From the NCBI GenBank assembly GCA_964614515.1, contig CAZTPJ010000106.1, forward strand, positions 1 through 10,490: a stretch of DNA of 10,490 nt, read 5' to 3'. The stretch is from CAZTPJ01 sp964614515. Its GTDB lineage: Bacteria; Planctomycetota; Phycisphaerae; Phycisphaerales; UBA1924. The translations under genes and the position numbers were made by a program. The notes below the pieces were generated by a model. That model saw only the letters and a list, made by a program, of their open reading frames with translations, ran no database searches and was not told the DNA's origin. Positions 1 to 6,457 of the stretch are shown piece by piece (within the stretch, counting starts at the first letter, position 1; each line of letters begins with the position of its first letter).

Positions 1-282
1 GCACGCCGGGCGCTGCGCGAGAACGTGTGGCTTGGGCTGCGATTGGCCGAGGGTGTGGATGGCGAAGACATCGTCTCGCGCGTGGCGTCGCTCGATGGTG
101 AAGATCACACGCAGGACACACGGCCATCAGGCCCGAGCCGCAGCGCCCGATTGCGCAGTGTGATCGCCGGACTGGAAGCGCGCGGGTTGCTGCGCGTGGA
201 ATCAGGCAGATGGATCCTCACCGATGACGGCATCCTGCTCGCCGATGGGATCGCCAGCGACCTCATGGCCGTGATCGGATGA
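1..282 (+). CDS. hemW: HemW-like radical-SAM haem chaperone, C-terminal fragment
   Basis: The reading frame is open from the first base of the window, so only the last 93 codons are present. The fragment begins ARRALRENVWLGLRLAEGVD and ends in a winged-helix-like segment (LRSVIAGLEARGLLRVESG, then LTDDGILLADGIASDL). This pattern, an 'E..WLGLRL.EGVD' start followed by a 'GLL......LT.DG..L.D.I' end, is typical of the C-terminal HemN_C-type domain of HemW and of oxygen-independent coproporphyrinogen oxidase-like proteins. HemW is a radical-SAM-family protein that delivers haem to target proteins. Its catalytic CxxxCxxC radical-SAM domain would lie upstream of this window, so the name rests on the tail alone. 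HemN proper and other HemN_C-containing proteins remain possible. The end overlaps the pseudouridine synthase gene on the other strand. Confidence 0.68.
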   Translation, partial: ARRALRENVWLGLRLAEGVDGEDIVSRVASLDGEDHTQDTRPSGPSRSARLRSVIAGLEARGLLRVESGRWILTDDGILLADGIASDLMAVIG

Positions 283-1005
283 ATCAGGAACCGTCAGTCG
301 CAGTTTTCTCATCAACGGGCGAAGGTCGCGCGGAAACGCGGTTCGCACGTCGATGGGCGCACCCGTGACCGGATGCGCGAAGGCGACACGATGCGCATGC
401 AGGGCGAGTCGCTTCCACGCCCCGGCCACCGCCTTTGGCGCATAGATCTCATCGCCGAAGATCGGGCAGTGAATCGAGGCGAGGTGCGCCCGGATCTGAT
501 GCAGGCGCCCCGTGATCGTGCGACACTCCAGCAGCGAGCCTTCATCGCCGGTGGTGAGCGTGCGATAGGCCGTGATGGCGGGCTTGCCGGCGCTGGAGAG
601 TCTGGCGCGCTTCATGTCGCTGGTGACTTCGAGCAGCGGCCGATTGATGACGCCTGCGGGTTTGTTCGGCGCGCTGCGCACGATCGCCCAATAGAACTTG
701 CGGACCTCGCGCGCGACGAACGCCTCGCGCAGACGGTCATACGCGGCCGTGGTCAGCGCGACGATCAGAAGCCCGCTGGCGCCGCGATCAAGTCGATGCA
801 GAAGCCCAAAGTCCCGCGACTGCCCGAGGTTCTGAAGGCGCGCACCGTACACGGCGAACAGTCCATTGAGCAGCGTGCCGCGATCGTGCCCCTTGCCCGG
901 CATGGTCACAAGGCCGGACGGCTTGCTCACGATGAGGATGTGGTCATCCTCATGCTCAACGCGGAGCGGGATGTGCTCGGAAGGTTCAACGGTCAGGCGG
1001 GCCAT
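202..1005 (-). CDS. RluA-family RNA pseudouridine synthase
   Basis: This 267-residue protein converts uridine to pseudouridine in rRNA or tRNA. The family hallmarks appear in order: an N-terminal 'DDHILIVSKPSGL' segment (residues 20-32), the catalytic motif HRLDRGASGLL (70-80) with the nucleophilic Asp at residue 73, TGRLHQIRAHLA (165-176), GDEIYAP (184-190) and LALHAHRVAFAHPVTG (200-215). There is no S4 RNA-binding domain in front of the catalytic core, which places it with the short RluA/RluC-like, TruC-like or RluE-like enzymes. I cannot tell which uridine it modifies, so no symbol is given. The ATG at 1003-1005 puts the conserved core about 20 residues in. No strong Shine-Dalgarno sequence precedes it. 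The last 26 or so residues, rich in Asp, Glu and Gly and lying beyond the conserved fold, are encoded antisense to the end of hemW. Confidence 0.93.
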   Translation of the reverse strand: MARLTVEPSEHIPLRVEHEDDHILIVSKPSGLVTMPGKGHDRGTLLNGLFAVYGARLQNLGQSRDFGLLHRLDRGASGLLIVALTTAAYDRLREAFVAREVRKFYWAIVRSAPNKPAGVINRPLLEVTSDMKRARLSSAGKPAITAYRTLTTGDEGSLLECRTITGRLHQIRAHLASIHCPIFGDEIYAPKAVAGAWKRLALHAHRVAFAHPVTGAPIDVRTAFPRDLRPLMRKLRLTVPDSSDHGHEVAGDPIGEQDAVIGEDPSA

Positions 1006-1169
1006 GCCAGATTGAAGGCGGGTCGCGACTGCGATGGAGCCAAGGGCTTTATGGGGACGAGGCGCGGGAACAGGTTCACCACGCGTCCGTATACTCCCCC
1101 GGCGGAGTCGGTTGTGAAACCGATCGGGATTGACGTGTCACTTTCACGGCGGCTTCGAGCGATTCTCGC

Positions 1170-1197
1170 TTGACATGCGGCCGGTTTGTGGCATGAT
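1170..1197 (+). promoter_or_regulatory. Candidate sigma-70 promoter of the cytochrome gene
   Basis: A perfect -35 hexamer TTGACA (1170-1175) is followed after 16 nt by CATGAT (1192-1197), a 4-of-6 match to TATAAT. The predicted start point near 1204 would leave a very short leader that begins close to the ribosome binding site. It lies in the divergent gap between the pseudouridine synthase and the cytochrome gene and points towards the latter. The assignment comes from consensus match only. Confidence 0.4.
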
Positions 1198-1203
1198 GGC
1201 GTC

Positions 1204-1213
1204 GGAGGAGGGA
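1204..1213 (+). promoter_or_regulatory. Ribosome binding site of the cytochrome gene
   Basis: A purine-rich GGAGGAGGGA stretch ends seven bases before the ATG at 1221. It is a strong Shine-Dalgarno match and supports this start. The start is also supported by the signal-peptide-like N-terminus that follows. Confidence 0.7.
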
Positions 1214-1220
1214 GTGTCGG

Positions 1221-3092
1221 ATGCAGATCAGACGTGACGGCGTACGAACCGGCAGACCGCGCTGGGCCGAGTGGTTATGGGTGGGGGTATCGCTGGCGTG
1301 CGTCGGCGTGGCCTCGCTCATCGCCGATCCCGTGCCGACCACGCTCGAGGACTTCTTCGTCCCCGGCAGTCAACCCGGTTCGCTTCAGCAGAACATGGTC
1401 GTCTCGACCAACTGCACGAGTTGTCACGCGTTCTTTGATCCGGTCTGGGAGCCGTGGGAGCCGTGGGCCGCGAGCATGATGGGCCAGTCCGCGCGCGATC
1501 CGATCTTTCACGCATGTCTGACCATCGCCGAACAGGACGCCTCGTTCGCGGGTGATTTGTGCATTCGCTGCCACGCGCCCACGGGTTGGATCGAAGGACG
1601 AAGCGTGCCCACCAACGGCTCAGCGCTCATCGGCAAGGACTTCGACGGCGTGTCGTGTCAGATCTGCCATCGCATGGTTGATCCGGTGTACCGGCCGGGG
1701 ATCAGTCCCGTCGAAGACCTCGCGATCCTGCAGGGCCTGCCGCATCCGCCGATCACGATGCACAACGGGTCGTATGTCGTCGATCCGCGCGATCGTCGCC
1801 GCGGGCCGTATGACGTCAGCGCCACCGAGCCGCACCCGTGGCTCCAGTCTGCGTATCACCGCGACTCGGCCATGTGCCAGACGTGCCACGATGTGAGCAA
1901 CCCGGTCTTCGAGCGTCAGCCCAACGGCACATACACGCTCACGGAACTCGGCGAGCCCCACCCGACCAACGACAAGTATGACCAATTCCCCATCGAGCGC
2001 ACCTATAGCGAGTGGTCGCAGAGCGCCTTCGCGCAAGGCCCGATCAACATGGGCGGAAGATTCGGCGGAAACAAACTCGAAGTGAGCAGTTGTCAGGATT
2101 GCCACATGCCGCGGACGGAAGGCGTGGGATGCTTCTTCGGCGAATGGCGCGAGGATCTCGGCTCGCACTTCTTCAACGGCGGCAATACCTGGGTGCTCAA
2201 GGCCGTGCGAACCTTGTATCCCGATCTTGAAACCGGCCTGACGACGAACTCGGTGAACGACTCAGTCGCCCGGGCGCACGACATGCTCGCGAAGGCCTCG
2301 GATATGGAACTGTCCGTGGAAGGCTCGCAACTCAAAGTTCGCGTCACCAACCAGACCGGCCACAAACTCCCGACCGGCTATCCCGAAGGCCGACGCATGT
2401 GGATCAACGTGCAGTTCCTCGACGGCCAGAATCAGATCGTCCGCGAGCACGGCGCCTATGACGAGCAGACGGCCGTACTCACCGCCAACGACACCAAGGT
2501 CTATGAAGCGAAACTCGGCCTCGATGAAACGATGGCGAATATCACCGGCAAGCCCGAAGGCCCCGGCTTCCACTTCGTGCTGAGCAACAAGGTCTTCAAG
2601 GACAACCGCATTCCGCCGCGCGGGTTCACCGTCGCGGGATTCGAATCCGTGCAGGCCGGACACGTCGGCTATTCATACGAAGACGGCCAGTACTGGGATG
2701 ACACGGAGTATGAGATTCCCGTCGGGGCCGTGCGGGCCGACGTCCGCGTGTACTTCCAGACCACGTCAAAGGAGTACATCGAGTTCCTCCGCGATGCGAA
2801 CGTGACGAACAACACCGGCCAGATCGCCTATGACCAGTGGGTGCTTCACGGCAAGAGCACCCCCGCGCTGATGGATGAGGACTCCATCGAACTCGCCGAA
2901 CCCTGCTACGCCGACTGCGACCCGATCACCGGCCCCGGCGTCCTCGACATCTTCGACTTCCTCTGCTTCGGCAACAAGTTCGCCGCCAACGACCCCTACG
3001 CCTGCGACTGCGACACGTCCACCGGACCGGGCGTGTGCGACATCTTCGACTTCCTCTGCTTTGGGAATGCGTTCAACAAGGGGTGTCCGTAG
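1221..3092 (+). CDS. Secreted five-haem cytochrome c with C-terminal GC-type dockerin-like domain
   Basis: This 623-residue protein is predicted to be exported. A basic N-terminus (MQIRRDGVRTGRPRW) leads into a hydrophobic stretch (WLWVGVSLACVGVASLIA) that ends near residue 36. Five CXXCH haem-c sites follow: CTSCH at 65, CIRCH at 114, CQICH at 146, CQTCH at 219 and CQDCH at 291. The contexts 'CIRCHAPTGWIEGRS', 'DGVSCQICHRMVDP' and, further on, 'HKLPTGYPEGRRMW' (near residues 384-397) match the cytochrome c554-like multihaem family, which transfers electrons in the periplasm or outside the cell. The central 300-550 region has no cysteine haem sites and looks beta-rich. Residues 562-623 form a dockerin-like tail made of two 31-residue repeats, each with Asp/Gly-rich loops and 'DIFDFLCFGN'. 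The tail is nearly identical to that of the next gene. Haem attachment needs a cytochrome c maturation system, which is not in this window. The redox partner is unknown. Confidence 0.9.
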   Translation: MQIRRDGVRTGRPRWAEWLWVGVSLACVGVASLIADPVPTTLEDFFVPGSQPGSLQQNMVVSTNCTSCHAFFDPVWEPWEPWAASMMGQSARDPIFHACLTIAEQDASFAGDLCIRCHAPTGWIEGRSVPTNGSALIGKDFDGVSCQICHRMVDPVYRPGISPVEDLAILQGLPHPPITMHNGSYVVDPRDRRRGPYDVSATEPHPWLQSAYHRDSAMCQTCHDVSNPVFERQPNGTYTLTELGEPHPTNDKYDQFPIERTYSEWSQSAFAQGPINMGGRFGGNKLEVSSCQDCHMPRTEGVGCFFGEWREDLGSHFFNGGNTWVLKAVRTLYPDLETGLTTNSVNDSVARAHDMLAKASDMELSVEGSQLKVRVTNQTGHKLPTGYPEGRRMWINVQFLDGQNQIVREHGAYDEQTAVLTANDTKVYEAKLGLDETMANITGKPEGPGFHFVLSNKVFKDNRIPPRGFTVAGFESVQAGHVGYSYEDGQYWDDTEYEIPVGAVRADVRVYFQTTSKEYIEFLRDANVTNNTGQIAYDQWVLHGKSTPALMDEDSIELAEPCYADCDPITGPGVLDIFDFLCFGNKFAANDPYACDCDTSTGPGVCDIFDFLCFGNAFNKGCP

Positions 3093-3184
3093 GGAAAACT
3101 CAAAGCGGCAAAGTTCACAGCTCAAATCCTGGAGTATCGTGCCGTGGCCTCGGCTCGGCGTGGCCGTGTTGATCGGCTTGCATC

Positions 3185-3212
3185 TTGGCAACACGCCCGG
3201 CAGGAGTAAACT
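3185..3212 (+). promoter_or_regulatory. Candidate promoter of the kelch-type gene
   Basis: TTGGCA (3185-3190, 5 of 6 to the -35 consensus) is followed after 16 nt by TAAACT (3207-3212, 4 of 6 to the -10 consensus), about 33 nt before the ATG at 3246. It lies in the 153-nt gap between the two dockerin-tailed genes. If real, the second gene can be expressed separately from the cytochrome. I see no strong terminator after the cytochrome stop, so read-through is also possible. Confidence 0.38.
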
Positions 3213-3245
3213 GGATTTCCAAGGGCCAGCACAAGGAGGCCGTTC

Positions 3246-4382
3246 ATGCCACGCCTAATCGCCTCGATCCGCCCCCGTTCCGGTGTTTTTACGGGGATCA
3301 TGTGCGCTGGACTTTCGTTGAACCCCGCTTCTGCGCAATCGACTGATCCCCCACCGCGTGTCGGTGCGGCTTTCGCATACGACGGAATCCGTGGGGCATC
3401 GGTGCTGTTTGGTGGCACGTCTGGTTCGGGTTCAGCCCCTTACTTGGGCGATACATGGCAGTTTGACGGGCGTGGTTGGCGACTTCGGGCAACGTCCGGG
3501 CCAAGGCCGTGGTTTCCCGGTGGAGGTGCGTTTGATCCCGCAGATGGCGTTGTGAGGATCTACAATGGTTCCGATGGCACATGGGACTGGGATGGCGAGA
3601 CTTGGATTCAACGATCATCGCAATACCTAGACATCGCATGGGGCGCAGGCATGGCCTTCGATGAACGCCGTGGCGTCACGGTCCTTCATGGCGGTTGGGC
3701 GACGTATCCCAATCCGAGTTGGTCCGAGACGTGGGAGTGGAATGGTGAGCAGTGGACAATGGTCTCGGACTCGGGACCCGCCACGCAATATCACATCGGC
3801 ATGGTGTATGACTCGCGTCGGTCCGTGTGCGTGCTGTTTGCCTACGACGGCCGAACCTACGAATGGGATGGTGGCACCTGGCGCGTCGCGGCTGCGACCG
3901 GTCCGCCTCCGCGACGGACAAGCGCGCTGACATTTGACTCCTTTCGTGGAGTGACAGTACTCTTCGGCGGTTCGAGAAACGCTCCATTGCCTCGCTATCT
4001 GGGCGACACATGGGAGTACGATGGACACTCATGGCACCAGGTTTCCACGAGCGGCCCGGCACCACGCGACGGACACGTCATGACGTTCGACTCCGCACGA
4101 GGCGTGACAATCCTGTTCGGCGGTGGGGATGACAATCAACTATTCAACGACACTTGGGAGTGGGACGGCAAGACATGGAAGATCGCGCGGCCGTGCTACG
4201 CCGACTGCGACACCACCACCGGCGAGGGCATCCTCGATATCTTCGACTTCCTCTGCTTCGGCAATCGCTTCGCCGCGAACGACCCCTACGCCTGCGACTG
4301 TGACCTCACCACCGGGCTGGGGGTCTGCGACATCTTCGACTTCCTGTGCTTTGGGAATGCGTTCAACGCCGGTTGTCCATAG
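3246..4382 (+). CDS. Secreted kelch-type beta-propeller with C-terminal GC-type dockerin-like domain
   Basis: This 378-residue protein starts at an ATG preceded by AAGGAGG (3233-3239, 6-nt spacing). The N-terminus has a signal peptide with a likely cut after ASA (residue 30). Six kelch-like repeats follow at about residues 41-80, 92-121, 133-172, 184-213, 225-264 and 276-312. Each has a form of 'A.TFDS.RGVTVLFGG' and most end in 'DTWEWDGKTW'. Six repeats fit one closed six-bladed propeller. Repeats 2 and 4 are about ten residues shorter than the others. Residues 317-378 form the dockerin-like tail, identical at 53 of 62 positions to the tail of the preceding cytochrome. Propellers of this kind usually bind proteins or sugars, and I see no catalytic motif. 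The gene converges on nuoC with only 10 nt between the stop codons. The substrate and the anchoring partner (a cohesin or otherwise) are unknown. Confidence 0.88.
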   Translation: MPRLIASIRPRSGVFTGIMCAGLSLNPASAQSTDPPPRVGAAFAYDGIRGASVLFGGTSGSGSAPYLGDTWQFDGRGWRLRATSGPRPWFPGGGAFDPADGVVRIYNGSDGTWDWDGETWIQRSSQYLDIAWGAGMAFDERRGVTVLHGGWATYPNPSWSETWEWNGEQWTMVSDSGPATQYHIGMVYDSRRSVCVLFAYDGRTYEWDGGTWRVAAATGPPPRRTSALTFDSFRGVTVLFGGSRNAPLPRYLGDTWEYDGHSWHQVSTSGPAPRDGHVMTFDSARGVTILFGGGDDNQLFNDTWEWDGKTWKIARPCYADCDTTTGEGILDIFDFLCFGNRFAANDPYACDCDLTTGLGVCDIFDFLCFGNAFNAGCP

Positions 4383-4392
4383 CATCGGCCTC

Positions 4393-4959
4393 TCACGACG
4401 ACGTGCGACTGATGATCTCGTACATGTCGCGCTCGCCACGGCCGCGGAGGGGGTAATCCTTTCGCAGCGGGTGTCCCGGATACGTCTCCCACAGCAGGAT
4501 GCGCCGCAGGTCAGGGTGATTGCGGAAGCGGATGCCGAACATGTCGAAGACTTCGCGCTCGTTCCATTCCGCGCCCGGCCACAGGTCGCACACGCTGTCG
4601 AGCCACAGCGCGGGGTCTTCCTCGATGCCCTCGGTCGGCATCGATGGATTCAGATAGGTCTTGACGAAGAAGCGATCATCCCGGGCGTGACAGATGAGGT
4701 TGTACACCACGGCGAAACGGCCGGGCATGGGCGTGGGATAGTTCAAGTAGTCGATGCCCAGCACATCGGAGAGGAAGTTGTAGTTCGCGGCCGGGTCTTG
4801 CTTGAGAAACTTCAGCACCGCGTGGGCATCACCCGGCTCGACGATGAGCGTGGACTGCCCGCGAAACTCCGTCGCCCGCAGACGCAGCCGCGGAAACGCC
4901 GATTTCACGGCCTTGAACATCGGATGATCGAGGTTGACCGGTGCGCCCGCGTGTGCCAT
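4393..4959 (-). CDS. nuoC: NADH-quinone oxidoreductase subunit C (complex I, 30 kDa subunit)
   Basis: This 188-residue protein is a peripheral-arm subunit of respiratory complex I, which passes electrons from NADH to quinone while pumping protons. The family signature is clear: EREVFDMFGIRF (residues 134-145), then NHPDLRRILL (147-156) and HPLRKDYPLRG (163-173). The N-terminal two thirds (FLSDVLGIDYLNYP, then RFAVVYNLI) also match the NuoC fold. The length suits a stand-alone NuoC, not a NuoCD fusion. I chose ATG at 4957-4959. A later ATG at residue 14 (MFKAVKSAFP) is a reasonable alternative. The frame stays open further upstream, but that extension is an Arg/Ser-rich shadow of the neighbouring gene. 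No nuoB or nuoD adjoins it: downstream is the kelch-type gene, and upstream, 22 nt away, is a TIM-barrel-like gene with which it may be co-transcribed. Confidence 0.94.
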   Translation of the reverse strand: MAHAGAPVNLDHPMFKAVKSAFPRLRLRATEFRGQSTLIVEPGDAHAVLKFLKQDPAANYNFLSDVLGIDYLNYPTPMPGRFAVVYNLICHARDDRFFVKTYLNPSMPTEGIEEDPALWLDSVCDLWPGAEWNEREVFDMFGIRFRNHPDLRRILLWETYPGHPLRKDYPLRGRGERDMYEIISRTSS

Positions 4960-4981
4960 GCGGCCATCGTAGGCCGTCGCG

Positions 4982-5644
4982 CTACCCCTCGAACAGCGCC
5001 CGCCGCCGCGCCACATCATCGCCGAGCAGGATGATCGGCTTCTCCCACGGCCAATGCTCCCGCACCGCGCGGGCGATCTCGCGCGGGTCAAGTCGCCCGC
5101 GATCAGGCGGAACCAGCGAGAGCGCTCCATCGACAGCCCCGGCCGTGTGATCGCCGTTGGCGATGATGATCCCCGCGACTCGTTCGTGTCCAGCGAGCGA
5201 GGCGATGATCCGCGCGATGTGCTCGCCCGCGAGCGGGAACATCTCCGGCGTGAGCATCGCAGCCGGATCGAGCACGATGTCGATCGGTCGCTCGGCCAGT
5301 TCGCGGGCGATCGCGACACATCGCGGCGCATCGCTGACGATGTGGCGAGCGTGCGGGCGGAGCCAAATGCGAATCCCGTTCGCATGTGCCCATCGCCCGG
5401 CCGTGTCGCCCCAGGCAAGCAGCCGCTTCCACGCATCCGGCGACCAGGTGCGCATCGCCCCATGCTCGCCCTCGACCCAGCCCGACCAGACGATTACGCG
5501 ACGTATCGCGGAAGCCAGCGCCGGCGGCCACTCGTGTTCAAGGATGTTGTGCGACGTAACGATGGCCTCGACATCGCCACGGCCGGGCGAGTCCGCCATC
5601 GCCGAGCGAACCTCGCCACCATCGTGCTGGGTCCACAAAATCAT
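4982..5644 (-). CDS. Probable TIM-barrel protein of the sugar-phosphate isomerase/epimerase type
   Basis: The 220-residue protein shows alternating hydrophobic strands and helices as in a (beta/alpha) barrel. Strands appear at 'DVEAIVTSHN' (24-33), 'RRVIVWSGWV' (48-57), 'GIRIWLRPH' (90-98), 'IDIVLDPAAML' (121-131), 'VAGIIIANGDH' (156-166) and 'KPIILLGDD' (202-210). The 'RPH...(S)DAPRCVAIARE' and 'VLDPAAML' segments, together with a late Gly/Asp/Pro-rich loop before 'LDPREIARAV', resemble xylose-isomerase-like barrels (AP endonuclease family 2). I cannot identify a complete metal-binding set, so activity is uncertain. The protein is shorter than the usual 260-300 residues of that family. The ATG at 5642-5644 lacks a strong ribosome binding site, and M16 is an alternative start. 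The stop lies 22 nt before the nuoC start, which suggests one transcript. Tallies of hydrophobic pattern favour this strand over the long antisense frame. Confidence 0.6.
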   Translation of the reverse strand: MILWTQHDGGEVRSAMADSPGRGDVEAIVTSHNILEHEWPPALASAIRRVIVWSGWVEGEHGAMRTWSPDAWKRLLAWGDTAGRWAHANGIRIWLRPHARHIVSDAPRCVAIARELAERPIDIVLDPAAMLTPEMFPLAGEHIARIIASLAGHERVAGIIIANGDHTAGAVDGALSLVPPDRGRLDPREIARAVREHWPWEKPIILLGDDVARRRALFEG

Positions 5645-5814
5645 TCGAGTAGCCTAGGTTGTGGTCGGCATGAGGACGGCGTGGCCGCGCCCCCTACGGC
5701 TTGTGTTTCGGGGCCAAAAAAGGCCAAGGTCCGTGTTGGTTACACGATGCAGGGGTGGTCGAGAGGGTTCCGATACGCTGGATGCCGCGTCAGGATGGCG
5801 CGATGGAGGCAGAC

Positions 5815-6072
5815 ATGGTGGTCGAATCCCTGTTCAATCAGACGCGAGTGGAATCGGAACCGGTGAGTTCCGGGGCGATGTCGCGCGATCAGTTGATGGC
5901 GGGGATCATGGCCGTGAATCCGTCGGCTTCCGCTGAATTTCTTGCGTCTTTTGAGCGTGATTCGCTGGCCGGGTATCTTGAGCGTCTGCATCGTCTGCAC
6001 GGCGCACGCGGTGAGCGATGGGTTCGGCCTGTCGGCGAACCGGCGATGAGTTGCCACACGCCTCGACTGTGA
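5815..6072 (+). CDS. Small unrecognised protein, 85 residues
   Basis: I do not recognise a named family. The chosen ATG at 5815 has GGAGG (5805-5809) five bases before it. An in-frame ATG at 5803 would add four residues. The frame also stays open to 5701, but that part (MCFGAKKGQG...) looks non-coding. The middle carries a compact helical segment, 'SRDQLMAGIMAVNPSASAEF' followed by 'LASFERDSLAGYLERLHRLH' (about residues 23-62). This has the look of a small conserved planctomycete protein with an 'NP.A...FL..F....L..YL..L' pattern. No signal peptide or membrane segment is visible. The tail (GEPAMSCHTPRL) looks unstructured. It is divergent from the TIM-barrel/nuoC pair, and its upstream gap of about 170 nt may hold both promoters, though I find no convincing hexamers. 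It could be a regulatory or structural accessory protein, and no function is claimed. Confidence 0.55.
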   Translation: MVVESLFNQTRVESEPVSSGAMSRDQLMAGIMAVNPSASAEFLASFERDSLAGYLERLHRLHGARGERWVRPVGEPAMSCHTPRL

Positions 6073-6139
6073 TGCGCGGGCCGCCGCGATGACTCGCACG
6101 GCCAGGCGCACGTTCGACACGACCTTTGCCATCTTCCGA

Positions 6140-6179
6140 CGCACCCTGGGGAGTCAATCGGTGGGCTTCCCAGGGTGTG
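6140..6179. terminator. Stem-loop, possible terminator of the upstream small gene
   Basis: CACCCTGGG (6142-6150) pairs perfectly with CCCAGGGTG (6169-6177). Flanking pairs, two of them G-U, extend the stem to about 12 bp around a 16-nt loop. It lies about 70 nt after the stop at 6072. There is no T-run after it, so it is not a standard intrinsic terminator. It may slow or end transcription, or protect the 3' end of the message. Confidence 0.35.
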
Positions 6180-6280
6180 TCGTGATGCGCGGAAAGTGCG
6201 TGTTCCCACCGCGATCCCAAAGTTGAATCTGAATCCGTTTCCGGACTCATGCCGGGTGGGTGTCAGTCCGATCAGTAGAC

Positions 6281-6310
6281 CGGCGGATGCCTTGACCGGG
6301 TGATCCGCCG
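6281..6310. repeat. Inverted repeat with 8-bp stem
   Basis: CGGCGGAT (6281-6288) and ATCCGCCG (6303-6310) form a perfect 8-bp stem with a 14-nt loop. It directly abuts a second hairpin at 6311, so the two could stack in an RNA leader upstream of the TolB-like gene. Confidence 0.4.
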
Positions 6311-6328
6311 CGAGCGCTCGGGCGCTCG
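6311..6328. repeat. Compact hairpin with TCGG loop
   Basis: CGAGCGC (6311-6317) pairs with GCGCTCG (6322-6328) across a four-base TCGG loop. The first ten bases, CGAGCGCTCG, are also a perfect palindrome in DNA. It could act as a protein-binding site or as a stable RNA hairpin. No T-run follows. Confidence 0.4.
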
Positions 6329-6457
6329 ATGGGCTTCATGCAGCGACGAGCCGGATCGCTCCGTCATGCGTGAAGGTGGTGAGTGGGCGGCCGGTGACGC
6401 GGAGGCGACTGACCGGCGGTGGAGAGGCATATGCCTCATTGCTCTGGAGATGCCGCT

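Larger units (their letters stand above)
6073..6457. other. Intergenic region with several hairpins, no gene seen
   Basis: The 385 nt between the 85-residue protein and the TolB-like lipoprotein contain no reading frame I can support. They hold three good inverted repeats, listed separately (6140-6179, 6281-6310, 6311-6328). A TTGACC at 6292-6297 resembles a -35 box but has no -10 partner at the right distance, and it falls inside a hairpin loop. A structured leader, terminators or a small RNA are possible. Confidence 0.5.

Noticed and set aside
373..1173. Long plus-strand open frame opposite the pseudouridine synthase
   Set aside because: It is the antisense of a clearly recognisable enzyme. 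Its translation is Arg/Ala-rich without any domain pattern. Long shadow frames are expected at this GC content.
4960..5463. N-terminal extension of nuoC to 356 residues
   Set aside because: The extra part is Arg/Ser-rich, lacks homology-like features and lies in another frame of the upstream gene. NuoC starts normally at 4959.
5712..5725. GGCC-AAAAAA-GGCC as an intrinsic terminator
   Set aside because: The stem is only 4 bp, and the site lies in a divergent promoter region where no terminator is expected.
5054..5866. Long plus-strand open frame opposite the TIM-barrel-like gene
   Set aside because: The translation is Arg/Asp-rich with no alternating strand-helix pattern, while the minus strand gives a coherent barrel-like protein.
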